A DNA stretch of 64,000 nt from Leptoclinus maculatus (GCA_032191485.1 JAVDOI010000007.1:5528042-5592041), one strand, 5' to 3'; positions 32,666-46,235 are shown, counted from the first letter of the stretch. Made by a program: numbers and translations. The notes: a model not told the origin generated them from the letters alone.

Positions 32666-35360
32666 GATGGTAAAGCTTATTATTGTACCATGCCAGCTCT
32701 TCGGGCATTTTACACTGTCATCATCGTTACGCTGAACGGGTCCCTCTGGCCATAGCCGAGGTTATAAATATACATGTGTTTATCCTCCTCGAGAAGCAAA
32801 GCACAACTAATCCCACCTCTATTTGGTTTCCGTTTAGCGGCGTGTAAATATGAGGCACCGTCTTGTGCACGCGTTTCTGAATTTGCATTTCTGTGAGAGG
32901 AGGCATGCTGCATCTCATTTATGACTCCCAAACTTGCCGGAGGATAGATGTCACCGCTGAATGCCGGGCTGGTGTGTGGGTGTACCTTCTTCTAGGAGAG
33001 AAATGTCTGGGAAGTTTTAAAAAATAAAACAATATAAATATAATGTTTTCATCACTCTCTTCTTAATGCTTTCTGTTTCGAACAGATTAAAACTCGTAAT
33101 CCCTGCGAAGTCTGTTGGGAATAGGACTGTTTGCACATTTTGGTATATACATTTTAAACTGTGCGATTGCGACAGATGTTTACAAATCATATTACAAATC
33201 ACACTTTTAAAATAGAGGACAGTAACAAAGAAGATTAGTGCAGGAAGCATTGGCTAGTGCAGAGACAGATGAAATATATGGACTCTAAATGAAATGCCAA
33301 ATTGAGACAAATTACATAAAACATAAAGATTAGCAGCAGTCCCCCTACATTTTACAAATACCTATCATCCCGGCTCTAATCTATATTTTATCCCAGACAT
33401 ACAGTGCACCAGTCTAATCCACTTTAGGTTCTCGGTGGCTGCGAGGATGAATGGACATCTGTGTAGCTGACAGTTTAGGTCATGACAAGGATTAGCTATT
33501 TTAGTTTGAAGCTGGTAACTGATCGGTGCGCTTGAATTTTGTCTCCACTTTGAAAACAAAACAACTCAAATATCATTCAGTGAACTTTCAGTAAAAGTAA
33601 GGTACCAACACTTAAATCACGATTGCTTCTCAACTGCTTATTGTTCTGGGTCCGAGGGACATCAGGCTCGTTTTTTTCTGAAGACAAATTCTTTTTGCAT
33701 TTATTTTTCCTGTAGATAATTATCTGCACACTACCTAATGGATTTGTAAGTCTTCCCCCCCCCCGAAAGTCAGTCAGGGTTGCAATATTTGGCAGCATCT
33801 AATTCCATCTCACTCGCATTTCCAAAATATGTGTGGGCGAGAGCATTTATTCATTTTCAGGAAGTATTCAAATCCAGCGCCTATGATTCTTGCTAATGAG
33901 GACAGTTTCCTTTAAAAAAAAATTTTTTTTACAGAAAATTACGAGAAAATCTTAAAAATCCAAAAATGTTATTCAACCACAGAATCACCTGGACTTAAAA
34001 AGGTGAATCTCAGTTTGTACTTCCGTGGCTTAAACAATCTTGACACACCTATGCAATGCAGGTGCATCTGTGTGTCGGGAGAAGAGCCGAAACATCTTTT
34101 CAATAGAGAAAAGCCTTCAGTGTCTTTGCTCTTCTATAAATTATGAAATACTCTCTAGTTCAAAAATAACTGAAGCTCTTGCAGCATCTACATTAACCTC
34201 TTTAGGAGCCGCTATTGTTTTGTGTGTGATTGCTCTCCGTGTCGCATCACACACACTTAAACCACGCCCGTGGCTGCCAGTAGCTCCTCGCGGGACGCTG
34301 CTTCGTCTGAAACCACTCAAACGCATCACATGATGCCGGACAAGACGGATATTCGTGTGATCTCACGAGAATCAAGCTGCCTCGCAACGTACACTGTGAA
34401 TCATTCCAAGTAATAACCCCCCCCCTACCCACAGCAGGTTCTTACACACAAAATCTTTGAATCATTTCTGTATATTTCATTCTAAAATCTCTGGTGTTAA
34501 ACCAGTAAAAATCTGTTAACGGTGCTTAAAGGAAACCTTTCCAACCCACCAGAGATATGTGTCAGACCATGGCTCAGATATGTGTCGGCCTGTTAACAGC
34601 TCAAAATGACTGTTGCAGTTATCTATTCATGCTAAAATGCTCCATGTGGCACCTTTACTTCTCTTTTGCTCTTGCAATCAGTGTGTCAGCACTGTCAAAA
34701 TCAGCAGTTCTAAAATCCTAGTACGTTGCTTCATCTAAATATGTGTGTAAATCCATTTTGTCTTCTGACTGTCTCCAAACAGCTTCTTGTTAACACTGGA
34801 CTCATCTTCAGATCATATCAATCTGTGCGCTGCTTGCTGTTGGCTTCTCTCTGGCTTAACACTGCGATGCACGAACAAACACTGATGTCTGGTCCCGCTA
34901 AAAAGCTCGGGGTTGTGTCGCCGGCATGTACACCGACTGAAACAGCTGCTCGTGGAACTTTGTGGTTCCCCCTTCACTGGGCTTCCAGCCGGGGACAATA
35001 TGTCTGCTGAGCTCAGGCTGATTTGAACGGGCAGGCTTTGCCAAAACATCTACGTTTGTATTGAATTATGTATGATGATGTCAGCAGTGTGATGGAAGTG
35101 GCCTCTTTTCTGGCATTCATCACAATTGAGTATTAATGACTTTTGTTTGTTGCCACAGCAATCAGTGACAGCAAAGCGGAATCCCCAAATTCTCTCCCCG
35201 CCAACGGTTGATTGTTCTGAAACTCATAATCAGAGTCAAATTTTGAAGTCTTTAAATATGCAAACTGGTGTTCTGTAAAGGTTCCAAACCAAATTATTGC
35301 AAACAATATTTGGGTTTCAAAGCTGACACCCATACCAATGCTTTTAGTTAGTAGAAATTG
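29997..35360. other. intron 7-8, left half: microsatellites, no gene
   Basis: Short (CA)n tracts at about 30216-30238 and 30379-30400, both with surrounding CACA words; (TA)n at 32590-32661. Several AT-rich stretches contain TAATTA-type words (32555-32565). No exon, RNA gene or complete element seen. The long antisense frame at 30400-31005 crosses no splice signal and has no recognisable domain. Confidence 0.45.
32590..32661. repeat. (TA)n microsatellite, interrupted
   Basis: TA from 32590 to 32603, a 13-bp interruption (ACACATAAACATAG), then TA to 32661. Confidence 0.95.
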
Positions 35361-35389
35361 AAATAACTTTTAGCTGAACGAATTAATAT

Positions 35390-35600
35390 TTCAACATCAA
35401 TAATGGTTAAAATGACCGTAACATGAAAGGGGACGGTCTTGACAAACTAACGGGAGAGTTATCACTCTGTTATCACAACACTGTTGTTGGGAAATCTTTA
35501 TTTCTGTATATCGGTATCGGCATTCAGACAAAATTAGTTGGATGTATCGGCATATCGGATATCAGCAAAAAATCTAATATCGTGGATGATAATAATGACT
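35390..35600. repeat. possible interspersed repeat with TATCGG words
   Basis: TATATCGGTATCGGCATTC and GGCATATCGGATATCAG resemble a common fish DNA-element arm. No termini found. Confidence 0.3.
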
Positions 35601-35695
35601 TGCTGATATCCAAATTGTGAGCTACTGTACTACACTACTATAAACTACTAAACAGACAGATCAGAACACATTTAGGCAGCCAGGAACCGTCTTAC

Positions 35696-35889
35696 CCTCC
35701 TTTGTGTATGTCAGCAGATGGAGGCCTCTTGCTGGCGGTCCCGTCCTGGTGGACCTTCTTATCTAATGACAGCGACAGTGGAGCATCTCGTACAGGCAGC
35801 CCCAGCACCAGCGTCTCCTTGGTAACGGAGACTGCGTCGTCACCGGTTCGACCCATGTGCTTCTTGGCGTAGTCAAAGCCCTGGACAGG
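35696..35889 (-). CDS. kiaa1549/kiaa1549l: exon 7: first cytoplasmic-tail exon, PVQGFDYAK motif (codons 341-404)
   Basis: 194 nt, phase 0 in and phase 2 out, flanked by TTCCCTTGCCAG and GTAAGA. It starts with PVQGFDYAKKHMG, the strongest family signature in the window, followed by VTKETLVLGLPVRDAPLSL and a lysine/serine-rich linker (QDGTASKRPPSADIHKG). It follows the helix after a 9.8-kb intron (35890-43622 and beyond to exon 6), the longest repeat-poor interval here. Confidence 0.92.
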
Positions 35890-38800
35890 CTGGCAAGGGA
35901 AAAGGATAACACACACCAGGAGTCAGAAAAAACAAGGTCCCAGCTACTGCAGCTTGTAGATCAATCCATGCAGGAGCTGAACTGTGGAGCATACTTTTAA
36001 AAACGTTGTATTTCTTTTGTTTATAAAATGTGCTTTTGTTTTCAGTTTGCCTGTTGGATTGATGGACCAAAAGCCACTCGATGCATAAAAACAAGCAGCG
36101 GGTTTTCAGGAAATGAAGCACATGCAAAGACAGCAAAGGGCAACACAAGATACAGTTCCACAGTGCAGTTTTTCATCTTTACTACACAGCACAGCCTGGT
36201 AAATGCTATGAAAGTACTGGAAGTACTGTCAAGCCACAATAATGGGTGACAAAGCAGCCACAACATATCTAGCACACACCACAATGCATGTGTAGCAAAC
36301 TATAGCTAATGTTGGTAAGAGAGTATCAAAATGGTATGGAGTCGCAAGATAAATTCAACAGTCAGAGCACACAACAGCTTACAGATTCACATAGTGTGAA
36401 TGTTATTTCCCAAGAAATTTTTTGAGAAAATGCTTTGTGAAAACAAGTGTTCGGTCTGCTTAGCAGAGATAGAGGGCACCATCAAAAATTAAAAAATGGA
36501 ATAAAATGAATTTCTGCCCCTTGGGACATGCGATTTGCCGCAGCAGAACAGAAACATCCAATTCCCATTCAGTTTCACCAAATAAATGGTGCCAAATTTG
36601 CTTCATCTCGTTTTACAACATAAAATGCAGCCCTAGAAATACGAAACAGTAATGCATCAGTAATGCAGTTGTGGTTATAGCATGATGTAACGCTGTCCTT
36701 CTAAATCAAAATAAACCTGCTGTGTGGAGTAAAATTAACTACTTTTTAATGCAGCAACAAATGGATTAAGTCTGTTGTAACTGCGATCTGATCGACAGTA
36801 AAGAGCTGGACAGCTGAACGGATGACAGAGCTGCTTACAGCTAACATGACTTAGTCTCCTGAATAATAAAGTAAAAACCTCCAAGATAAGCGTTGCCTCA
36901 ATTTCAGATAAAGGTAATTGAATGAACCTCCCTCCACGGAAGCTAGTTTTTATCACTCTCCGAACACCACGGCTGGCATAATGAAAAAGTTGGATAAAAA
37001 ATAAATAATAAAGCTTAACAGCACCTTTGAAGTCAGGGGTTTTGGCATAGAGAGACAAAGAGAGAGAGAGGCAGCCGATTATGTGTTTTGCTAAAGCCTC
37101 CCAGGCCTGGACACATTCTTTGTATTGCTTAATGCCTTTCGCATTACGGAATAGAGTACGAGAGGAGGGGGGGAATAAAGGCCCCATTTAAGTTACACAA
37201 CTAATGAGCCGAAACCCAGATTTTTTTTTTTTGCCTTCTCTTTTCTATTTTTAGCGGCCCCGAAATTGGGACGCCTAATGCATTTGATGATGCATGCTAA
37301 ATTCAGAGTGCATGTGAGGTTAGGCAGCGTTGGCATCCGGCTGACGGCGCTGTTAATAATCCATCAGTCATACACACCGCTGTGCCATCAGCTAGATCAA
37401 ACACACGAGGCTGCAGCCGCGGATGAGTGTCAGGAAATTGATACACGCTAGTATGGAACGCACACACACATTGACATTAGAATGATAGAGGGAGAGAGAG
37501 AGAGCGCACCATGGCATTATATATGGATCGTGTGTGGTAGTGCATGCACCTTGTACCCGCTGAAGTGATGTATGTTGACAGTTTTGACTCTATCGTGTGA
37601 AAGATGCATGGAGAGCGCAAACATTAATTTGCCTACGGCCTCGTGCTGTTCATAGGTTGAGGGGGAGCTTAGCTGCTTTGCGTGTTTGTGACGAGCGAAC
37701 AAAGGGCAGCAGGCTCGGCAGGAGGCGGGTGGTGCATTAAATGTGCCGCTCCCTCCACCCAATATGCATCATGTGGATGGATTTATGAGGAGCAAACATT
37801 AGCGTCGGGGGCGTTGAACTAAGAGTGACGACCTGATGCACACTGCACGTCGACAGGAAGAGACGCGCCATTCAGTGGCTGGTGGGTAATGGACGTCATG
37901 AAAGGGGACAGTATGGATTCTCAGAAATGACAGGGCCGACGGGTGTAACCTTGAAGAGTGCGCATGACATTTCGTGACACGCATGTTACCGCACTGGCTC
38001 AAGGTCTTTTCTCTTTCTGTCTGTTCTTTTCTCTTGTCTCACTCTTTCCTATTTGTCTCAGCCTCTTCTTCCTCTCTAAACCTCCTTTCCCTTTCTCCAC
38101 CACCATCCCTCCCTCTAGTTCCACCGTCCACTGACAACGTGTTGACTTAACAAATGGCCATCTTTCATCTTGTGTGAATGAGATTTAATGGAATGAGTTT
38201 AATGAAGTCTTTGGCCTGCCTCTGATCAGTCTGTCAGGGATGGATGGTGGTTTTCTTCCACATCCGATCAGACCAGCGACGGAGAAAAAAAGAGCGGGAG
38301 AGAAGAGTCCAACCATGTCTTTTACTGAAAGATGTCATGTGAAGTGACCGTGTGCACGTCCCGGCTGCACCACCAAATTATCCACACTTATTTTCCCCGC
38401 CCACTCTGTCAAACAGAAGCTTCTCCTCTTCTCCTAATTTTAACTCAGAGCAACAGCCAACAGCAGCTTGATGAGGTACAGCAGATGGACAAGATATGCT
38501 CTACTCCCCCCGCAGCCATATTGATTTAGATTCAGCTCTAGCAGGGCGAATAGTGGCACACAGAGCGGCGTGCCAAAAAAAAAAAGAGTGGGTACATTAA
38601 AGAAGTGAAAAAAGACACAGCAGGGTGAACTGGGGCGCACAACAGCACTGGTTTGATAAACTCCTCCCGGGGCAGGTGTGGGGCATGATGCAGCAAACTG
38701 CAAAAATACCTAGAGGCCTTCAAATGGCAGCCACTGCATTGTACTTCCATTGAACAGCTTACTAATGAAAAATGGATTGCCTCTACTTTCGCTGATTCCG

Positions 38801-41790
38801 CCCTCTATTGTTCTCCACACGGAAGCCGGCTATCTGAGGCTCTCACGCATAAACAAGGAGCCACAGAGGGAGCAAAAGCCATTTTGAAGAATGTTCCGAC
38901 TGCGCAGCGGACGTGCAGAGTGATGAGGTCAGCCGCACTCACTCTTTAATGCTTAGACACACATGCAGACCTAATATAAACCATAGTATCGATCAGCAGC
39001 AGCTTTAGTTTGTCCTGCATGGTGACTGATGGCGAGAGTGGGCTGGGAGCAGATCACACGCATGAATAAAGACACACAAATAAACACAGGAGATCAATTT
39101 AATGGAGTCTACTATTTTTGCTTAGGGTTCTGGTAAGTATTCATGTAATATTGACTGCAGTTACAAAAGGCTTCAATGCATTGTGATCAGATCTCAGTCA
39201 AGTGTAAATGTCCCTGACTACGAACTTACATAATAAAATCTGATTGGTCAAGTTTTCAATCATCGACTGATTGTTGTATCATGGTTTGTTTGGGGGGTGG
39301 AGGTTGCTCAATGATCCCTTTCTGTTCAAGCTTTATAGTAAAAGTAAAAACGACACAATGATAAATTAAATGGAGAAAAGTCTTGATGAATTGAAGTAAA
39401 TGGATGCCGCTTTACAAACAGCAAACTACATGAAAACATCCGTTTGCTCACACAGCTTAATAATATTAGCACTCACTACTTCCCAAGCATGTGCACCCCC
39501 ACCAAAACCTTGTCTGCCGCGGAGGCATGCGAGAAATTCAAGATAACACGACGAGTAACTGATATACAAATTATCATTTTTGGGGTGACGTATTCCTTTA
39601 AAGAGTAATCCAACGCTAGGCTGAAAATCTCTGTTTAAATGTTGCAAGTCTGTTTCACCTCCCACTTCGGACCCAACCACAACCATGAGTGATGCTGGGT
39701 GTGGCCAAAAGTTAGGTTTAGTTTTGCACCTGTTACCGATTTTATGATTTCCTGGGAGTATGTTGAGTAAGAAAATGCGGTCAAAATCCACAACACAAAG
39801 CGCTAAAGCCAAAGGAAGTAAATCAGGTGGGTATCTTCCAACATTACAGTCTTTAAAGTATGACATTCCCTTGTTTTACTAATCCCTCCCCTGGAGCTCA
39901 GCTTAAAACTAACAACGACACAGAAAGAGGGACATTACCTTTTGAAGAAGCGGATTTTGGCTCTTAGACTGGAATCACCTTTAGAAAGGGATCCTTGTGC
40001 TTTTCCTGGGTGCTGAGGGGTCTAAGATGCTGACCACGTTATCGCAACGTCCCCAGTTTGGGTAGACTATCACCTCAATTACTGCCACATATCAGAGTGT
40101 TTATCGTCTACAAAAGCCCAAAAACACGGCCAGTATGGACAGCGGGACCCATTACAGCGACCAGTAAGTCTTTCAATGCACACGTTTGGTCTTATTTTAA
40201 AACAAGAAAAATGTTTTAACCTGTGCTTTAATCAGGACACTCGAAGTGTTTAACTCCAGTTTGCCACATAAGCTCTTCCCAACTGAAATCCTCACTTACT
40301 CATACATGCCACTGCTTGGGATTGGAGGAGGGTAAATACCGCTGTGGATAAGAACAGTGATTGCAGCCTCACGGCACCACTTAACAAATCTAATATTTCG
40401 GGACTCTTTAATATTTGATGCGCTCTCTCGCAAAACACGGCATAATGTTAAATGTTTACAAAGGGTCGTGAAGGCAAACAAGACCTTAGAGCTGGGAAAT
40501 GTAAATGTTGATATAATAACGTAGTATAAGGAGATACAGTAAAGCGGGGACAACATGTATTTGGGGTGTTTACACCCTGCTGTGCTTTTGACACCCGCTC
40601 TGTTACAAAAAATGTCCTGCCTTCCCACCCATCACTCCATCCGATAATTCCCCTCACTTTGCCTCTCGAGGGATAAAGACGGGAGAGGCTGGACCGAAAT
40701 AACCTGCAGATCCGCTGACATGCTCCACCACAGCAACAGTAACCATGGCTCTTTGTAATTCAAAGCGTTTGAGCTATTTATTTTTTCATCCCTTCTCTGT
40801 GGCCATTGCTCTGGGTGAGGCACATAATTCAGTGGAGAACCTCATACATCAAAAAAGGAATTGGGTTGGGGGTCCGTGTTGGTTTCCTGCTGAGCCAATG
40901 TGGGATGAGAGAGGCTTCATCTGAGAGGATAAAACGGCTGGCTTGAAAGGGAAAGGAGCTGGCAGATAGGCAGTCTAGGCCGATGACACAAGCTTGAGTC
41001 ACTTTTTATGGATGCTACACAAATAAAAATAGATTGGTCTGGTTCGCAGGTTTTAATCCTTCCTTTCCGCTATTCATGTTTATGAGCCCCCGGTTAAAAA
41101 ATGGCTTCTTCTGGCCGGCAGATTTCAGCTCATTTGCCTGTTTTTACGAGCTTGTCCCTCCTTGTTAATTCAGCCAATCGACTCGAACCAAAACAATTTA
41201 AATCTTGAGGGGCGTGCTTGTGAATTTTACACCCCTATTATTTTTGTTGGTTTTTTTTACACCTTTCCTCACTGCCCCCTCCTCTCTCCTCCTATTGATA
41301 TCCTACAGCCAGTGAGGATGGAGGAATAAGTCATGTCCAAAGCACAGTAGCCACATGCACAAGTTTACCCAGCAACAACAACAGGCAGCACATACAGAAA
41401 TAAGCAGCCCACAAGGCACTAGTCGATCAGCAAACAACACAGCAACCCATTCATTCAATAATGCATTCAATAGTTAGTTCAGTAATCCACCCAACCAGGG
41501 TCTAGTGAATACCTGGTGGTGGTAACTGCCCTCCCTTCGATATGAGGTCTAAACAGGGAGAGAGTTGGAAGTTCAAGGTCATGCAGGGGTTAAGATAATT
41601 ACAGCATAGAATAGAGTACAATGAGAGATGATAGGATAGGATAGGATAGGATGCGTTCAGTTTTCATAGCTTGGCCATCACACCTATCTGTGTTAATAAC
41701 ATTGTTATAATCAAATAAACTGCTGGTATCTGGGAAGATTTTTTGACATTGCTAAAAAAAAAGCAGTGCGACTGACCACGAAACATGAGC
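35890..41790. other. long repeat-poor intron 6-7 (left part)
   Basis: No exon with matching phase is needed between exons 6 and 7. A common fish repeat block (CCTTTAAAGAGTAATCCAAC, 39590-39865) and a small (ATAGG)n at 41630-41652 are present. Elsewhere there is unusually little repeat DNA; stretches at 37240-37460 and 40720-41220 are rich in homeodomain-like TAATTA/ATTTAAAT words and may be conserved non-coding DNA. That cannot be shown without alignment. Confidence 0.4.
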
Positions 41791-41794
41791 AGTC

Positions 41795-42440
41795 AGACGA
41801 TCAGGTTTTAAAGGATAAGGCAAATGTTTTTTGGGTTTTTCATCATTGTAAATAAATCCTATGAATAGACCAAAACAGACGACCTGCTGGTTTTTGACCT
41901 CCCTACTCTGTTTCTGGCAATCAGACCTATTCAGAACTCCTTGGTTCCTACTGAAGTGGTAAATCCTTAAAAAACGGGTTACAATCATAGTTTATTTTTT
42001 TCCCCTGTAAGGGCTTGTGATTTCTTAAAACAGCTGGGCGGTGTAGGTTTTAGCAAACATTACTCAAACAAGACTAAAATGTCTATTTGCTGGGGAACTA
42101 TTATCATCCACGTATTAGTACACATTTGGTGCTCTAGTAGCATTTATGGCAGCAGGACGGTGTTTTGGGGATTGTTTCAAAATAAACTGAAGTTTACATG
42201 TTCATGGCCCTGGAATAAGGGAGGATGTCGCCCATTGCAACAGCGTGAATATTGGTCTTTCCACGGGATTTGGTGACAATAGGTACAATATCACCAGTCT
42301 TATCATTTAATCAGACGGACCACATTTTTTTGCACAAACTACAAAGTGTAGCCATCAAAAGTGTATGGAAGAGTTCCGATGGACCACTACGACCTGCATG
42401 ACAAGGGTCACATGACCAACGGAAACGGCCATCTCTTCAG
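41795..42440. repeat. interspersed fish repeat
   Basis: TTTTAAAGGATAAGGCAAAT, then AAATCCTATGAATAGACCAA and GACGACCTGCTGGTTTTTGA resemble a repeat frequent in percomorph genomes. No termini or coding remnant found. Confidence 0.45.
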
Positions 42441-43622
42441 CAGGCCAGGTTCGTTAGCCTTACTAGCTTATCTACTAGCAAGCCATTAGTGGTCGGCCAT
42501 CAGTAAACATACTAACAGTTGAATCTCTCCCCACAGTTTACAGACCGACTTCCTAGTTCAACTTACCGCATCATACAGACTGTAATTGTTCGAGCACATA
42601 GTTAACAACTAACAACATTTAGATTTTTGGTTTTACCTCAAAATAAAATAGTTTTGATAATCTGGCTAAACAGTTGTTGCATGTTCTGTTTATTCGTTTA
42701 CACAGAACAGCACTGCATTATGGGTACACTTTGATTTCAGGCTACAAAGGCGTAATTGCTTGCTATATATTACACGTGTTGGTGTAATCATAACATTGAG
42801 AAGATTCCTTTGCTGGGTATTGAAAGTTTGACCAACCAGAGCTCGGTCAATAGACGGTTTAATCTTGCCGGAGCAGCAGTCTAATCATGATATCAAATGT
42901 CAAACACACTTCAGGATTATGGAATTCTGATCACAACCGAGTCACGTCAAGAGCCTCTTCAGAACAAAATGAGGTTGGCAATCTTATCGCTTGTTTAACA
43001 CTTCACTGACTGCAGTGACATAAGCAGCTGTTGTTCTGGCGCCATGCGCCGCACCGTGACCCGATCCGATCCAACCAGCTGGTGGCAATCTAGTCCACAC
43101 GCGCTCATTTGAAATGATTGATTCTTATTCAAACTCAAATGAGCTGATGTCGAGCGAACGCTGCTGTCGCAAAAGGCCCAACATCACCCTAAGGTTCACT
43201 TCCACTACACTGAGCCCTGTCCATTTTTTTCCCTCGGCCGATTAGCCTTCAAAGCATGCATGATTAGCGATGACCACGGGCTATTGGGCAGCAAAAGAAC
43301 AAATGAGCCGGGCCCGCACAGATTGGATTATATTTTTCTGACCCGGAGAAACAACTTAACACAATCGCTTTGCTGTGTGACGTGTCACTCATTCAGAAGT
43401 TATGTAATCTTCATTGAAATATCACTGCGGAATTGGCTTCTGGGAAAAGTTAAGGTGAAGCAGTGCTGTCTGAACATGTTGGGGTGAGACTTGGGGAGGA
43501 CACAACTGATTATTATTAATAATAGAAGACAATAGAAAGAAGAACAAGAAGACGGTACATAAGGCAGTAAACAAGAGCAGGAGAAAGGGATACAGTTGGA
43601 CGACTGAATTTGACGGTCTTAC

Positions 43623-43783
43623 CTTGGAGCGCGTTTTGAAGTTCCTGAAGGCGCCAGTTTTGAAGATGACCCTGTTCCTCTTGCACAGAATGAAGGACAC
43701 CATGACGATCACCACCATCAACAGGAAGAGAGGCGTCAGTACGGCCATGATCCACAGGTTGCTGGGCGGCGTCTTTACCACAG
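43623..43783 (-). CDS. kiaa1549/kiaa1549l: exon 6: transmembrane helix (codons 287-340)
   Basis: 161 nt; CT completes a split codon; phase 0 out before GTAAGA. It encodes VVKTPPSNLWIMAV, a hydrophobic stretch of about 25 residues (codons 296-320, including PLFLLMVVIVMVSFIL), then CKRNRVIFKTGAFRNFKTRSK. The basic cluster after the helix is a stop-transfer signal and places the C-terminal side in the cytoplasm by the positive-inside rule. PPSNLWI before the helix is a family hallmark. This is the only convincing membrane segment in the window. Confidence 0.92.
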
Positions 43784-44389
43784 CTACAAACACACAAGTA
43801 TCATTCCTCAGTATTTGATTGTGCATCATTCCTGAGCGGTGGATCCGCTAAATGACCCTCCAGTGATTACAAAGCACACACTTTGCAACGAAATGACAAG
43901 CAGAAATAAATTCTGTTCACCACAATCAAGGGCGTCATTTCCTCTGGGGATGAGGGGGGGAAATATATGCTCTTCGTTTTTTTATAAAATCCTATTTTTG
44001 TTCCTCTCGCTTTTATAGTTCAAGTTAGATTTACAGTTCCCACTTCTCTTAAAACATCTGTGGAAATACAGAGGAAGAAGGAGCTGATGGGCTGGAAAGA
44101 TACTGCAAACTCATTTGTGTGTGTTATTGATAGTTGCTAAGCTCCGAGAAAAATGGTCAGCGAAAGAAGCGGCAACAATAACTAACAATAGCACTTGGAA
44201 GTCTATTTCCACATCAATGGCAGTGAAGGACAGTGCTCGGTTTAGTGAAGATGCACCTGCATTACTTGTCCATTAGGCACAAGGTCCATCAAAAATAGAA
44301 CAATTACATTTGTATAATTACATTTCATAATATTGTGTTATTTTCCTGATGGATATAAATATGTAAAATGGCATAAAAAGCAATCATCA

Positions 44390-44640
44390 TCTCCATACTT
44401 TAGTTTGTTTGTGTGCTGGGAGGTGGGTTTTTTTTACTCCTGGGAAGAACAAGGCCAACAGTTTCCCCTGTTCCCTTATGCTAAGCTAGGCTAACCATCT
44501 TCTGGCTGTAGCTTCATATTTAGCGCACAGACATGAGAGTGGTATCAATCTTCTCATCTAACTCTCAGCAAGAAAGCAAATTAGCTTATTTTCCCAAAAT
44601 CTCAAAATTAGTATTTAACTGGCACCAAAATTGCATAATA
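44390..44640 (-). repeat. interspersed fish repeat, minus copy of the 45495 family
   Basis: CCCTTATGCTAAGCTAGGCT, ACATGAGAGTGGTATCAATC and TAACTCTCAGCAAGAAAGCA are the reverse of the plus copy at 45495-45860. Confidence 0.65.
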
Positions 44641-45494
44641 TAGACAGAAATGTTATAAAAGAAAACAAATTTGTAGACTTGAAATCGACATCCAGAAATA
44701 AGCTTTAAATTACAACATAAAAAACGTGCTTGTTTTTTGCTTGAATATCTTTTTTAAATCATCTTTCTTTGAGCTCCCCTTGCCAAACACAACTTGCCAA
44801 AGAGATGTGTTTTCATTTGAAGGACTAATGCAGTTTGTTTCTACTGAGCCGGTTAAGGCATACTAAATACATTTTACAAGAACATTGTGTTCGGTTCCCG
44901 GCCTGAGCACTGTTAGGAGGGGCTGGAAAGGCTTGTTGTTGGTACCTCTCCAGTTTCTTAATTTTAGACTCTGGGGAAATCTGAGGGAGAAACGGTGAGA
45001 GGGAACGCTTTGTCCTCATCAGCAGCTAAGTCTACACAACTACAATTTTCTGAATGCGAGTTTGAATTTGTATCGATATTCTGAAGCTTGATTGGGTGCA
45101 CACTGTAGGGCATTGTGGAAATGTATGGAAAAACAAAAACCTACGCAATGTCACGGTAAGCCCGGGCTGCTACATTCAACAGATACATCCTTAAGATGTC
45201 CGGCAATGTGGTGTCTCTGCTGAATGAGAAGTGTGTTCTGTGAGTTGCATCTAAAATATCTATGTAGCCATTTCTATAATGGCTACATGCAAATGACAAT
45301 CTGTGTAAATATGTGTGTAAATATGCAAAAGGAAAACAGAGAAGAGTCCTATTTTTAAGCCTATTATTTCTATAGCTGGAATAAATCAGCAAGTACATGA
45401 ACAAATGGGAATAGAACATATGTGCATATTTTGATATTGAATTTCAATGTCAATAAACCATGCATTTATTTTAAAAACATGATGAATAATTGAT

Positions 45495-45860
45495 ACAAAT
45501 AAGACTTGGATTTAAAGGAATAGTACAAAATGTTGGGAAATATGCTTGTATGCTTTTTTTTAACAGAATGAGAAGATTGACACCTCTCACATATCTGTAC
45601 GGAAATATGGAAATGCAGCCCCCAGCAGGTCAGTTTAGCTTCGCATAAAGACTAGAACCAGGGGGAACAGCTCCGTCTGAGGCTAAAAGAAAATCCTCCA
45701 AATTAACAGGTGACTTGTTTGTTGAATCTGCACACAAACCAAAATTTAAAAACAACCGTTTGCCAGTTTACAGGGGGTTACTACGAAGAATTTCTCAACC
45801 GACAGTGCACCTCTCAGAGAAAATATCCACCGCTAATAGAAATGTTATCCATTTACTTAA
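45495..45860 (+). repeat. interspersed fish repeat, plus copy
   Basis: AATGTTGGGAAATATGCTTG, GAGAAGATTGACACCTCTCA, TCAGTTTAGCTTCGCATAAA and GACTAGAACCAGGGGGAAC form the recognisable order of this widespread family. Confidence 0.65.
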
Positions 45861-46015
45861 AGGTTCAGTGTGCGGGATTTAGTGCGATTTATTGGCAGAA
45901 ATTAAATATCATATCCATAACTATGTTTTCATTAGTGTATAGAGAGGCAAAGTCCCTTTACTCATCCCCCATGAGACTTTATTTTGGAAAAAATATGTAC
46001 GGTAGTCAACTGCGA
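45858..46015. repeat. TTAA-bounded repeat arm
   Basis: TTAAAGGTTCAGTGTGCGGG then TTTAGTGCGATTTATTGGCA and TAACTATGTTTTCATTAGTG. This arm is the inverse of the end of the repeat at 20195-21060. Only one end is present. Confidence 0.5.
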
Positions 46016-46037
46016 GAATGAAGCTTTTTTTCAATTT

Positions 46038-46235
46038 CAATGATTTTTCAATGATTTTTCAATGATTTTTCAATGATTTTTCAATGATTTTTCAATGAGA
46101 TTTTTCAATGAGATTTTTCAATGAGATTTTTCAATGAGATTTTTCAATGAGATTTTTCAATGAGATTTTTCAATGAGATTTTTCAATGAGATTTTTCAAT
46201 GAGATTTTTCAATGAGATTTTTCAATGAGATTTTT
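46038..46235. repeat. minisatellite with unit change, 11 bp x5 then 13 bp x11
   Basis: Five CAATGATTTTT units (46038-46092) are followed without gap by eleven CAATGAGATTTTT units (46093-46235). The second unit is the first plus GA inserted after CAATGA. Copies within each block are identical as read. Confidence 0.95.
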
